Positions 11,200 through 22,079 of a stretch of 64,000 nucleotides of DNA are shown here, in pieces (positions within the stretch are counted from its first letter, which is position 1; each line of letters begins with the position of its first letter). The notes under the pieces are model-generated. The model was not told where the DNA came from. It saw nothing but the letters and a program-made list of their open reading frames with translations, and searched no databases. This stretch comes from Melieria omissa (taxonomy: Eukaryota; Arthropoda; Insecta; Diptera; Ulidiidae), in assembly GCA_963971225.1 (NCBI GenBank), contig OZ020267.1, forward strand, positions 85,115,648-85,179,647, written 5' to 3'. The position numbers and the translations under genes were made by a program.

Positions 11200-12480
11200 A
11201 AATCTGATTGATTTGATGCAGACAAGACCGAGCCAGCATAGCCGCTGGATGTTAGTTCGCAGCGCTACGTCCATGTCCTTCGCTACTACAGTTCGTTATT
11301 GGTTCGTATACGATTGTCGTCACCAACACGAACAGGGCCGAAGAGTTTGCGAAGTACCTTCCTTTCGAACACTCCAAGGGCCGCTATGTCTTTTCGTGTC
11401 ATTGTCTATGCTTCAGCGTCATAGAGGAGCACGGGCAAGATAAGCGTCCTATAGAGTGCAAGTTTTGTCGGTCGAGAGATCTCTACTTCTCAATTGCATA
11501 CCGAGACAGTAGTAGCTTCTGTTTGCAAGAGTAATCCTTCTCTTTATCTCCAGGCTGACACCATTGCTGCTGTTGATGGCGGTGCCAAGGTAGACGAATT
11601 CCTTGACAACTTCAAAGGTATACCTGTCGGCCTCGACGTGAGACCCTAGCCGCTGCGAGTAGACAGCATATACTTCGTCTTGCCCTCATTTACCACCAGA
11701 CCCATTTTGGCTGATTCTCTTCCATAGCCGCAAAGGTAGCGGTGACATCTCCCTTATTACGTCCGATGACATCAATGTCATCAGCGTAGGCAAGGAGTTA
11801 GACACTTTTGTTGAAAATTATGCCATTACGATGTACACCGGCCTTGCGCAGAACACGCTCCATGGTGAAGTTGAAGAGGTCGTAGGACAAAGGATCGCCC
11901 TGTCTGAATCCTCGAACGGTATCAAATGGGTCGGAGAGGTCACTTCCAGCCTTGACGGAGCTGCGCGTATTGCTCAACGTCGCTCTGCAAAGTTTCACGA
12001 GCTTTGCAGGGATACCAAGTTTAGACCATGCGGCATATAGGCGATCCCTAATCGGGCTATCAAATGCTGCCTTGTAATCGATGAAGAGATGGTGTGTATC
12101 GATTTGATTCTCATGGGCCTTCTCCAGGATTTGGCGTGGAGTCAATATCTGGTCGATGGTGGACTTACCAGGTCTAAAGACGCACTGAGAAGGTCCAATC
12201 AGCTCCTAGGCGATTGGCTTTAATCTTTCACATAGTACGCTCGTCAGGACCTTGTATGCAATGGGAAGTAGGCTGATACCCCTGTAGTTGGCGCCTGTTG
12301 TTGGGTCGTCTTTCTTCAGTCGTAGGGCATTTGTTCCTCATATTTTGCAGATGAGTTGATGCATGCACCCAATCAGCTCACCGCCGACGGCCTTGAAGAA
12401 TTCAGCTGGTAGCCCATCTGGCACTGCAGTTTTATAGTTCTTGAGTCGCTGGATAGCGCCCCGGACCACTTTGATCCGGT
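11200..12480 (-). pseudogene. LINE reverse transcriptase fragment (second LINE)
   Basis: Minus-strand motifs in order from 12475: KTAVPDGLPAEFFKAVGGE, ANYRGISLLPIAYKVLTSVL, IDTHHLFIDYKAAFDSP, GFRQGDPLSYDLFNFTMERV and QLLAYADDIDVIGR (near 11800-11760). This is a non-LTR RT fingers-palm region, different from the LINE at 960-5815. The longest open piece is 12145-11798. Downstream frames are shifted. Clade was not assigned. The 3' boundary near 11200 abuts the lost piggyBac end. Confidence 0.8.
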
Positions 12481-12692
12481 TTTTTTTCTTTCTCTCTAGA
12501 CGCTATCTGCGTTTCGAGGAGTATATTATTTCTTCAATTCATTTACAAAGTTGAATTAATTACCAAATTTTAAATTTTCCTTACATACGTAGATTAAAGT
12601 ATTTGAAAGAAGTAATTGTTATGTGTCGAAATATTTCCTACAAATGGATACAGGCGTTTTGCTTAGACATTACATTTTTTTTAGGGTACTTA
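12481..12692. other. No gene recognised
   Basis: AT-rich spacer between the second LINE and the Tc1 fragment. No motif seen. Confidence 0.4.
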
Positions 12693-13604
12693 CAGTGACT
12701 CAAACAATTGACCACGTGTTTGGATGTTCTGTATTCGAATGCTTACAACAACAAGTGTAATTACAAACAAGTGTAGTTGTGTTTTCTGTAAAATGAGTGT
12801 ATTAGAAGGAAACCGTTGTTTTTTTATATTCAAACAAGTGCAAAATGAGCATGTGGTAAATTTTTTGTGTTTAGTTATTCTACATGAGTCAATGAAGGTA
12901 AGCAAATAAAGACGGAATAATTAACAGAAGAGTTAACATTTTGAATATTTTGGAGCTGGTAAGTAAATTTGTAAGTCTTTTTTAAATAAATGCTAATAAA
13001 TATATTATTTTTCAAGACAAAAAATGGTTCGTTCGTTGCCGAAAAATATTGTGGAGCGCGCTCACCAGCTTTTAAAAAAAGGTAAAAGCTGTCGTGCAGT
13101 AGCAGCAACCCTCGACGTCAGCAAAAGCGTCACTATAAAACTGTGCAAAAATATGGCCTCTCCACCACCAATTTGTGCAAGTGAGCGAAAGAAAATCTTG
13201 AGTGTGGAACAAGAGCGTCGGCTTCTTCGAGATCTGCACCAGCAGAAAGTCGAGACGGCAGAGCAAATTCACAAAAATTTGATCCAGTTCGCCAATTTAA
13301 AGCTGTCTGTCGAGACAGTCAGAAATACATTGCACTCTGCTGATCTGCGAGGTCGAGCAAAGGTCAAGAAACTTCTGCCCACAAAACATCATCGAAAACT
13401 TCGCATGGATTTCGCTCGAACCTATTCAAATTGGACAGTGGAGTATTGAAAAGTGGTCTTATTTTCGGACGAAACCAAAATTAATCGGACGGGATCAGAT
13501 GGCAGGGAATGGACTTGGCGAAAACCTGGCAACGCTTTAGAACGGCACGTTAAGCCCACCTTGAAGTTTGGTGCCGGTAGTGTCATGGTGTGGGGATGGA
13601 TGTA
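12693..13604 (+). mobile_element. Tc1-like element, 5' part only
   Basis: A TA (12691-12692) precedes CAGTGACTCAAACAATTGAC, a typical Tc1 terminus. The transposase starts at 13024. Similarity stops at about 13604 and no inverted right terminus was found, so the right half is missing. Confidence 0.65.
13024..13603 (+). pseudogene. Tc1 transposase, truncated
   Basis: MVRSLPKNIVERAHQLL begins a helix-turn-helix (SCRAVAATLDVSKSVTIKL). Open until a stop at 13447-13449, then the same frame continues with VVLFSDETKINRTGSDGR, where the first catalytic Asp is intact, and KFGAGSVMVWGW. The second Asp and the Glu are absent because the element is truncated. Confidence 0.8.
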
Positions 13605-14098
13605 AATATATTTACAGTTAAGACTCTACAACGATTAAAAAAATGTGCTTTGCTACATTCGATGTCTTTAGTTAGCAGCTACGAGATATTCTGTACATAA
13701 AAATATGAATTCAGCAGTGTATAATTTTTAAAACGCTGTAGTGGCTTTACAGTGAAAGTGATTGAAATGAAATTAATATACAGTATAGATCTTTGAATGC
13801 TTTTTTACCAAAAGTCACTTATATGAATTTAGTTCTTACGCGTTCCAGGATATTCAAGGTTAAAAATTTAGTTGATGTTCTTAACGTCCTACTTCAGAAA
13901 ATTTTTCAAAAAAGGATATTGTTTCTTTGACTTCATATCATTAGCTTTCATTTGACGTAAACATTATTCCTTTCTGACATTTCAATTAAGAGATATGATG
14001 TTTTACAAGTTTCAGTAAGGGGCATTAAGACGCCATCTTTAAACTGCATTTAAAAAAAACTCGAACATCCCGGGAAAAATCCTTTGGCACTTTTTCAT
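13605..14098. other. No gene recognised
   Basis: AT-rich sequence after the Tc1 truncation point. No coding or repeat structure recognised. Confidence 0.4.
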
Positions 14099-15000
14099 CT
14101 ACTGAGGTCCTCTATCGAATGAGACGGGTTTGACCTTGTCCCTCGACATTTTTTTTGAATTTGTTGCACTGTGTAATTGCTTCCATTGGGCGTTTAAAAA
14201 TGTCTTTGTGCTGGAGCCAGTAGTTTCTTCTACATAATCACGATGCCATACGTTAGCTATATCTTGACGTATTTTCCACTTGGCATAGCTTATCGGAAAT
14301 GCGGCATACATCGGAGCAGTGTCTAACTTTGCCGCTTCTTTAGCACATCGATCGGCTAGCTCGTTGCCCTCAATTCCTACATGTGCCTTAACCCAGATGA
14401 ACTTAATGCAGTTGTTGGACTCAAGTTGATGCAACCGTTCGTGGATAGAAACTATGAGTGGTGTTGTGTTGCTACGGTCCTTGATAGCCTCCAGACTGAC
14501 CGTCACTAAATATTTGCAGATATAATGTCTGTAAATTAGTTTATGCCCAAGCCAAGGCAGCGTCGATTGCTAAGGTTTCGGCTTGATAAACCGTGCAAGC
14601 GTTGTATAATTTTAATTTATTCTCCTCCCATTGCCCGTTTGGTAAGTGGACAACAAAAGCGCAGCCACAGTTCCATAAATCCATCCAATCCTTCCATAAA
14701 TACCTGTGTAGCACCTGCATTAAGTATAGCCTCCACTTGCGCTTGTATGTGTGCAATCGAATATGCAATTGTTTGACGTTTGGCAGGATGTAATGTACGA
14801 TGTGTTGGAACGCGTTGTTGAAGTCTGACATCTTCTGGGAGCCCGTCGCAAGTACGCTTCGTTTTGATATCAGCAATTCTTATTGCCTCTTCGACTTTTA
14901 AATATAATGGCGTAAATCCTGCCAATGCAAGTGCTGACGTGGCTGATACGGTATGAAAAGCTCTAATGCAGCGAATTGCAAAGTTCCTCTGAAATGAACG
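14099..15000 (-). pseudogene. R1/I-like LINE: end of RT and RNase H domain
   Basis: Minus strand from 15000: FQRNFAIRCIRAFHTVS, ALALAGFTPLYLKVEEAIR, then an RNase H domain in two frames (GCAFVVHLPNGQW, YQAETLAIDAALAWA, then FIWVKAHVGIEGNELADRCA). KAHVGIEGNE-AD is the classic C-terminal RNase H motif of I- and R1-group LINEs. Frame breaks near 14540 and 14620 show decay. The upstream portion is removed by the hAT insertion at 15041. Confidence 0.8.
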
Positions 15001-15462
15001 GAGTAACCGGCGGATGTAGTAAAACTTTACCGCTCAATCCCAGGGTTACCAACTGTCCGGTTTTCGACCGGGCCCACAGGCCCCCCGAGAGAAGCTTGTA
15101 TATAAAAATTTCAAGTTTTTCAAAACTAAAACTTGTAAAAAAAACCTTTTGCGCTCCACAATGGTTGATGAAAGACTAAGTTGTTTGTCACTTTCATCAA
15201 TTGAAAGATACACAGTATCGATAATTGACTTTGAAATGGCAATAACAAATTCAGTTCAATAAAAGCAAGAAAACATCCTTTCTAAATAACATTCGTTTGC
15301 AAGTTTTCAAAAAATTCGCTGAAGATTGCAAATATTTAATTTTTAATTTAAAATTTTGTGCAAAATTGGCAAATACCAAATTCTAACTTAAAAATTAAAT
15401 ATCGCAGTCTTAGAGTTTGCTTGTAAACTAGTGTGAATTACACAATTACTTAACCTCATTAA

Positions 15463-15979
15463 CCCTTTCGGTTATTCTATGCCATATGGCATAGTCTCTT
15501 TTCAGTGCCTGTTTTAGGTCAAAAACTTGTGAATACTATATTTTTCAATTTTTGTATTTTTCTCTGAAGATTTTTATACCAAATAATGAAAAAAATATTT
15601 TGATTAGTGTACCAAGTAACTTGTAAGGGTTCAGAAAGTGCGCAGTCCTATCGAGCTGCGTATTTTACAAAAAGAGGTCACTTCGTACTTTTATTTATTC
15701 TATTACAAAAATCAATTTATTTCATAGGTTTATGTTAGTAATCTAGTAGGTATTTATTGCTTTAGTAAGTGTAAAAAAAGTTAGATCCCAAATATAGTTT
15801 ACTAAGGCTGTACGATTTTTTTTATTTTTTACTATGCCATATTTCATGATGCCCAAAAACCACTTTTTCGAACAATATTTTAAAAAATTACTTTTGATTA
15901 TTCATTATGTACTTAAAGAGTAATAAAATGGAAAATAATGACTTTTAAAGTTAAAAACAAAAAAGAAGTACCGAAAGGG
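15463..15979. mobile_element. piggyBac-type MITE (TTAA), copy A
   Basis: TTAA at 15459-15462 and 15980-15983. Ends CCCTTTCGGTTATTC and its approximate inverse GAAGTACCGAAAGGG. ATGCCATATGGCAT, a palindrome, lies 20 bases inside the left end and a related ATGCCATATTTCAT inside the right. Non-coding. Confidence 0.75.
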
Positions 15980-15983
15980 TTAA

Positions 15984-17437
15984 GCTTTGTAGAAGGAAAA
16001 CAAATTTACAGTTATTTTTATTACAATTATTGGTTGGATAACAACACATCGTCCCGAAAATCCGGGTCTCTTCTTTGATAGACTCTTTTACGAAAGTAAT
16101 TCTATGCTCTTCTTACATGCTGTTATGCAGGGGAAATATGTTTTTTCAGGCCTTTTTTTATAAAATCTCTGCTACTGGGTTTTATAAAATATTTCTGTAC
16201 ATTTCTGAAGATTTAGATTACACTACTCGACACGAAAAATGCACTTAAAAATGAAAGAGTTTTCTATGAACATACAGATTGAAATCCAAAACATGTATGT
16301 TTTCCATGCCTGACATATTTTGGTCCTGAAAGTTCAAAATAGAAAATTTAGTTAAAAGGAGACCATTTTCCTCTTTCATTTGATACCCATATCTCCATCA
16401 TTGCACTACTTTGGGTGAGAAAATGTAATACTGACTACGCCAGGATACTATAAATGATCTCTAGTATCACGTCTAGATCAAAATTTGGATGGGTCTCGGA
16501 AAAATAAAAAAAATTTTCGCACGGACTAATAAATGTAAACTTGGTGTTTTCACTCACTGCATCATAACTTTGTCATTTTTCTTCCAATTCTATTGATGTT
16601 AGGCTTAATATTTCATTTTAGAACTTAAAATCAGAGGAGATTTATTTATTTATTTATTATTTTTAATTACAATTTAAATGGTTTTTTAAAGTGGTCGAAA
16701 AATCCACTTTGTTACAACTTTCACCGTTAGTAACTTCCCCAAATCTGATTCGGGCAATCTAGAAAGGCTAAGGTATTATCTTCTGAACGACGGGCAGCTC
16801 GTGTTAATCGGATAATTCTTTTAGCAGATGTGCTCATAACTGAAACAATAGAAAAAAAACTCGTTTTTCGAAGATTTTTCGAAAACGCTTCTTAAAAAAT
16901 TTTTTGATTTTCAGTTTTGTGTTCAGCGGCCAAAGTTAGTCTAGAAAACAATTTTATTTTTAGGTGTACACGATTGGCCCATTTTTTGTCGAGTAGTGTT
17001 ATTATGCACTGATCGCAAAACAATCTAATCCTCCTGCTCGGGTAGCTTAAAAAAATGGCTAGATCGCAGAAACGAAGCAAGATTTTCTGTTTTTTTTCGA
17101 GATTCAAGATGGCTTTTTGAGATGACGAATTTGATCTTCCAATTGTTTTCCTAATTTCAAGAAAGCTTTTATCAATTTTGGAAAGATTTAGTAAAATTAT
17201 GCTTTTATCCATTTTTAATTTTTTTCTCTGGGCTTATATTGCTTTCTTTAAAATTTCAAGCACATATACGTTTCAAAATAATTTGCAAGCCCATTTACTG
17301 TTCAATGGAATACAAATTAAAAAAAAAAAGTAAAAAGCATAACCGGAAATTCCCGTTATTAGTTTTGTACGCAAACTTATTCTGCACCGTTTTGTGGGGG
17401 CCCCCTCCGCCGTCGTCGCCCCGGGCCACGGAATACC
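15984..17437. other. hAT interior, no gene recognised
   Basis: AT-rich DNA between two TTAA MITEs. Minus-strand open stretches (16892-17212) show no recognisable motif. A G/C-rich patch lies at 17393-17430. Confidence 0.4.
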
Positions 17438-17709
17438 TTAACCCGAATTAGCCCAGTGTTGCCATATGGCAACGCACGATAGACATATTTTCAAACGATC
17501 ATAACATACAAACGAATATAGATACCGTTACTTTGAAACACATTTCGAACGCAGAATTGATCCTGCTTTCACTTAAAATCATTTGGGCAACAGTGCGTGT
17601 TTGTTTGTACGAGTATAAAGTAGTGCATCGTAAAATGAAGACATAATATTTAGTGCCAAAAAAAGGGGCATGAAAAAGTAGGTAAATTTCGATCTACTTA
17701 AAATATATA

Positions 17710-18669
17710 CAGTGGGCGACAAAAGTCTACGTACGATGTCTATTTCTGTTATCTGAGAAGTCCAAAAGCAATAAGAAAAAAAGTAATGACGCAGTTTTGT
17801 TTTAAACCTTTTTTTATGAATACACAACAAAACTTGACGTCCTTCATTTAAAACTTAACAAATTATTCACAAAAAACGAAAAAAATGCAATGACAAAAGT
17901 CTACGTACGCCACGCATTTCATGCTTTATGTTATTGTGTCTTGCTAGATAATAACGGGAAAGTACCGTTATCTATATTTTGAGTTTGTGCTTGGTAGCAG
18001 ACACTGCATTGTATTTGGTTGTATAGATTGATGATGTATAGATTGATTAGATTGTATTTAGTTGTATTTCAAAAGTGCGTGGTTACGACAATGGCTCCTT
18101 GAAAATAAATATCAACTTATCTGCGAAACTTAGTCATTAAATACAGACATGAATATCAAAATTATTAAATTTAACTAAATCAACAGTTCAATCCATCTTT
18201 AATAACTAAAAAAATAACAAAAGTGTTGAAAATAAACCGCGCAGTGGTCGTCCAAGGAAGCTGAATCGCCGAGATATATCATTCATTTTGAAAGAAGTTA
18301 ATCAAACTCCGAAAGCGGAAGCCACTAAGTTGGCCGCAGAGTTAGCAACAAGATCGGATACGACTGTGCATCCAAGAACAGTTCAAAGAGCTTTAATAAT
18401 GGTTTCCACAGCAGAACTCCACGCAAGAAACTGTTTATAAGTGAAAAGAACCGCAAACTTCGTTTGGAATTTGACTCGAAACACTTAGTTCCTACTGTCA
18501 AGCATGGTGGTGGGCATGTGATGGTTTGGGGTGCTGTCGCTGCATCTGGAGTAGGGAATTTGGTGTTTGTGAGGGGTAATATGGATCGGTATCAGTACAA
18601 ATCCATTTTGGGTTTGGACTTCTCAGATAGCAGAAAGGGGCGTCGTACGTAGACTTTTGTCGCCCACTG
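17710..18669 (+). mobile_element. Tc1 element, internally deleted
   Basis: Ends CAGTGGGCGACAAAAGTCTA and TAGACTTTTGTCGCCCACTG, with TA on both sides (17708-17709, 18670-18671). Another copy of GACAAAAGTCTACGTACG occurs internally at about 17891. Total 960 bases, against 1.3-1.7 kb for complete elements. Confidence 0.85.
18225..18615 (+). pseudogene. Tc1 transposase remnant
   Basis: Frames give SGRPRKLNRRDISFILKE (end of the DNA-binding part), HPRTVQRALIMVSTAELHA, then a deletion across the first catalytic block, and KHGGGHVMVWGAVAASGVGN further on. The C-terminal part with the second Asp and Glu is missing. Confidence 0.75.
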
Positions 18670-19064
18670 TACTTATCATCTTGATCGCGTAATTAAATGT
18701 ATTTTATTTTAAGTGTTTGAAGAAGGGAGTAATGCCCATAAGTGTGCCACTCTGAAAAAAGACTTTTTGTGATATTTTTTTTTAAGTGTTCTGTGCCTGT
18801 TGCCATATTTCAACAGGACATTCCGAGCGTCCTGTGGGCAGGACTAAAAAACTAATGATGCAGTTTTTTTCATTTTGTATATAAAGAGTATGCTCCTAAA
18901 AAATCTTTTTGAAATTCGAAAAAAAATGTACGTGAGCTAATTCGGGTTAAGCCGCCACTGTCGCTGAGTACGTTTGGAATTTGAAGCGCAATATTGACCC
19001 ATCGAGCATTCCCGTAAAGCGAAAGGGTCTTTTTGGAAATCATAATAATCGTTTATTTTTTTAA

Positions 19065-19584
19065 CCCTTTCCTTCCCGAATTATGAAATAGCCATAGAAA
19101 CAAATTGGAAGTCGGTTATTTGAAACGAGAGAACTATTTAAAAGTATTTTGCATCATATTTAAAATGGTTTCGACTTTCCAGTGGGAGGTGCGAGGAGGA
19201 GGTAGCCATACTACACTAGACTACACTGGGCTTTTATGAAGCAAAATTAAAACATATTTTATATGAAAACAAAATGTCCCTTATTTACAAGTTTTTAGAG
19301 TTATTTGTTAGAATTTTAGAATTATTTGGTGTCCTTTGTTAAACATAGAGCAATATTACATTTTTGCCATTTAATTCTGCTGCCCTGTCGAGCGGGAACC
19401 GTTGCACAAATGTTAACAATTTTCAATGTTCCCATAAAAACAAACTACATATTTTGCTGAAAAAGCTCAGAACAATGTTTCTTTTAAGCGATACAATTCA
19501 TAGAATTGGGAAAAATCGAAAATTATACATCGAAATTCCAAATTTGAATTTGGTAGCCATATGGCTACCATGGGAAGGAAAGTG
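19065..19584. mobile_element. piggyBac-type MITE (TTAA), copy C
   Basis: TTAA at 19061-19064 and 19585-19588. Ends CCCTTTCCTTCCC and GGGAAGGAAAGTG. GTAGCCATATGGCTAC, a palindrome, lies inside the right end. Non-coding. Confidence 0.75.
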
Positions 19585-19588
19585 TTAA

Positions 19589-20155
19589 GAGGGGACTTCT
19601 TGTTTGGAAACCACCTGAACTATTTTTCAATGGAAAATATTTTTTTTTAGTATTCAACGTTTTTCTCAACATCTTAAGCAGAGCAAGCAATTAATGAAAA
19701 AAGAAATGAAGGTTTCGTGTTTAAGGCATTTTAGTTTTTTGGGGGAAGTTTTGAGAAAGTTTTGATGTTTGAAAACCCCGTTAATTCTTAATGAGGAATA
19801 TTTTTCAAAAAGACAGTATAGTATTTTTTGCAATATTTTACTCAATACAAGCTTTTTATGAAAACATTTTCCGAAAAACATAAAAAAGGAGGGTAAGGAA
19901 AGGGGGAGGGGGTTCATGTGCATACAAAAAACATTTACATTTTTAATGCAAATAACTTTGTCCTAGATATCGAAGCTCTAGCTCTTCAAGTTTTCATACT
20001 TTCCGTGTAAAGGTCTATAGGGACCCTTTAACTTTTATGTGCAAATTACAAAAAACTCAGACGTTCTCTTTCAGAAATATACGGTTGTTACTCTGTTGCA
20101 CAGAAAAAGTTCGAAATTGTTGTACTGTGTAATTAGCGTTAAGTCCGAAAAGAAG
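19589..20155. other. hAT interior, no gene recognised
   Basis: Non-coding AT-rich DNA; the minus-strand open stretch at 19666-19923 has no recognisable motif. Confidence 0.4.
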
Positions 20156-20157
20156 TA

Positions 20158-20466
20158 CAGTGCACTCGCGAAAATGTGAACTAATAAAAACCAAGGCTGT
20201 TCACGTTTACGAGATTGTTCAAGTTTACGATTGTTGAAAAATACGTTTATTTTTGTGTGAAATTACTTATAAAAACGATAATTGAATTAAGTTTTATAAC
20301 AAAAAGTTAAAAGGGACAAGTATATACACATTTAAGGTGATGAAATGTTTGCGAAAAAGATGCACAACAGGGTGTTCACGTTTTAGAGCCTTCAAGCATT
20401 CTTCACGTTTTCAATAGGAAAAAAGTGTTCACGTAATCGAGTGTTCACGTTTTCGCGAGTACACTG
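20158..20466. mobile_element. Tc1/pogo-type MITE
   Basis: TA-flanked (20156-20157, 20467-20468). Ends CAGTGCACTCGCGAAAATGT and its imperfect inverse ACGTTTTCGCGAGTACACTG. The motif GTTCACGTTT recurs several times inside. 309 bases, non-coding. Confidence 0.8.
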
Positions 20467-20843
20467 TATTCTTTTAAATAAAAAATCGTATTATTGAATG
20501 ATTGTTATGAATTAATGAATTCAATTTGCTTGCCTAATTCTTTTTTTTCTAACATATTTATGGTAATTGTTAAGTTTTTGCTTTTCAAATTCTTTACTTT
20601 TCTGAATTTCATTTGTTTTCACTGTTAACATTTTGTTTTTTTCACTTATTGCTCTTTTGTGCATTTTTGTTGTTTTAGTTGTTAACTTTTTTGTAAATCA
20701 TATGAATATAACACACAACATACATAGGTCGTTAATTTAATTGTGGAATATAATTTCTAAAACCCCCCGCCCCCCTTAAACCATTTTATAAAAGTTTGCC
20801 CGGTTTTCAAAAACAAAAAATTTGGCATCCCTGCTCAATCCTA

Positions 20844-21362
20844 CTACATGGGCTGAAAAGTCTTTGGCCTGACATAGAGATGGCGCCAAAAATTAAGAAT
20901 TATTGTGTTGTACATGGAAAACCATCCTTAACTTAGATTCTGTCAAAGTTTCATGACATTTGGTTGACTCGTTTTCAAGTTATTGCTTTCGAAGTGACGC
21001 TACCTCTGAATTTTTGTAAACAATGGAAAAAAGTGAATTTCGGGTTTTGATAAAACATTGCTATTTGATGGGCAAAAATACAGATGTATTATAACATTTA
21101 TCAAGCCATGCTTTTGTTTCCACTGTATTTTTGCCCATCAAATAGCAATGTTTTATCAAAACACGAATTTCACTTTTTTCCATTGTTTACAAAAATTCAG
21201 AGGTAGCGTCACTTCGAAAGCAATAACTTGAAAACGAGTCAACCAAATGTCATGAAACTTTGACAGAATCTAAGTTAAGGATGGTTTTCCATGTACAACA
21301 CAATAATTCTTAATTTTTGGCGCCATCTCTATGTCAGGCCAAAGACTTTTCAGCCCATGTAG
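20844..21362. mobile_element. Palindrome of two mariner 5' ends
   Basis: TA-flanked (20842-20843, 21363-21364). The left arm (about 20844-21086) starts CTACATGGGCTGAAAAGTCT and runs through TIR, leader and an ATG at 21024 into MEKSEFRVLIKHCYLMGKN, the N-terminus of a mariner transposase. The right arm (about 21120-21362) is the same sequence inverted, with very few differences. A spacer of about 30 bases separates them. No complete transposase is possible. Confidence 0.85.
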
Positions 21363-21482
21363 TAAATGCCCAAATGAATTGATCTGGCAGCACTGCTCTG
21401 CTAAGGATTGTATCGAAAAGAAACTGCACACTTTCTAACGTAATTTTCTCGCAGCATATAATTTTTTTTTTAATTGAAAAAA

Positions 21483-21729
21483 TGCCGTTAAATTTCGTTT
21501 CATATATTTTTATATTACGAAAATTACGCGTATCGAGTTAGACATCCTTAAAAAATGTGTATACAGTTGCTTCACTGAAACAGGTGCTTCGTACAGCAAA
21601 TCAGCCAAACAACATCGCATGTCCATAAACTCCGCTAAAAAGATGATTCTTAAGTGTGGTGAACATTGCACTATCAACGACCTACCAAAAAGTGGCCGTA
21701 AAAAGGGTCCTAAGAACGGTTCAGAGTAA
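21483..21729 (+). pseudogene. DD37E-like transposase N-terminal fragment
   Basis: ATG at 21483 (MPLNFVSYIFIL), a frame change, then FTETGASYSKSAKQHRMSIN, KKMILKCGEHCTIND and PKSGRKKGPKNG. The helix-turn-helix plus SGRKKGP arrangement matches the N-terminus of the DD37E element at 28519-29818 (AEESGRKKGPITQK). The catalytic region is absent. Confidence 0.5.
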
Positions 21730-22079
21730 ATCGGTATACATATAACGCTCTATATCTCAAGAATAAAAAAGCTACACTTAAAGTTTTTAAGTATAATTAA
21801 AGGTAATTTATTTATCTTTCAAATAAGATCAATAAAGGAATTATTTTATTGCATTATATATACGGTGACCATCCATTCTCTTTTAGCAGAACTGTTCTGG
21901 TTTTGAAGCGTCTGTTCTGCGGTTTTTTTTTATGGAAAATAACAAGAATGTTCTGTTTTTTGTTCTGCTTTCAAGCGCCATGCAAATCAAAAAGTTTCTA
22001 CTAGCGGCCATCACTAATGCCAGTATTTCACTATCGGTGATTTTTGCACTGTGAATGAAAAATCACTGTTTCGCTCATC
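21730..22079. other. No gene recognised
   Basis: AT-rich; 'acggtgaccatccattctc' at 21864 could be an element terminus but no partner was seen. Confidence 0.35.

Larger units (their letters stand above)
5795..11200 (+). mobile_element. piggyBac-type element with nested insertions
   Basis: The left end is TTAA (5791-5794) followed by CCTTAGAACCGTCAGTTGGG, the target and terminal layout of piggyBac. The transposase lies at 6134-8360 and a last-exon stub at 9083-9107. An LTR (about 6797-7373), a TTAA fold-back (8407-9066) and a Transib (9108-11189) are inserted within it. The right terminus was not found; LINE sequence begins at about 11200, so the 3' end appears lost. Confidence 0.7.
17442..18946. 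mobile_element. piggyBac-type MITE (TTAA), copy B, carrying a Tc1
   Basis: TTAA at 17438-17441 and 18947-18950. Ends CCCGAATTAGC and GCTAATTCGGG. A TGCCATATGGCA palindrome occurs just inside the left end. Without the Tc1 at 17710-18669 the element is about 540 bases, the size of copies A and C. Confidence 0.75.
15041..20833. mobile_element. hAT element, 5.8 kb, with nested MITEs
   Basis: Starts CAGGGTTACCAACTGTCCGG and ends TTTGGCATCCCTG. An 8-bp duplication CTCAATCC lies at 15033-15040 and 20834-20841. TIRs of about 14 imperfect bases and an 8-bp duplication define hAT. No transposase was recognised; most of the length comes from three TTAA elements (15463, 17442, 19065), a Tc1 (17710) and a TA MITE (20158). 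It is inserted next to the R1/I-like LINE fragment. Confidence 0.8.
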
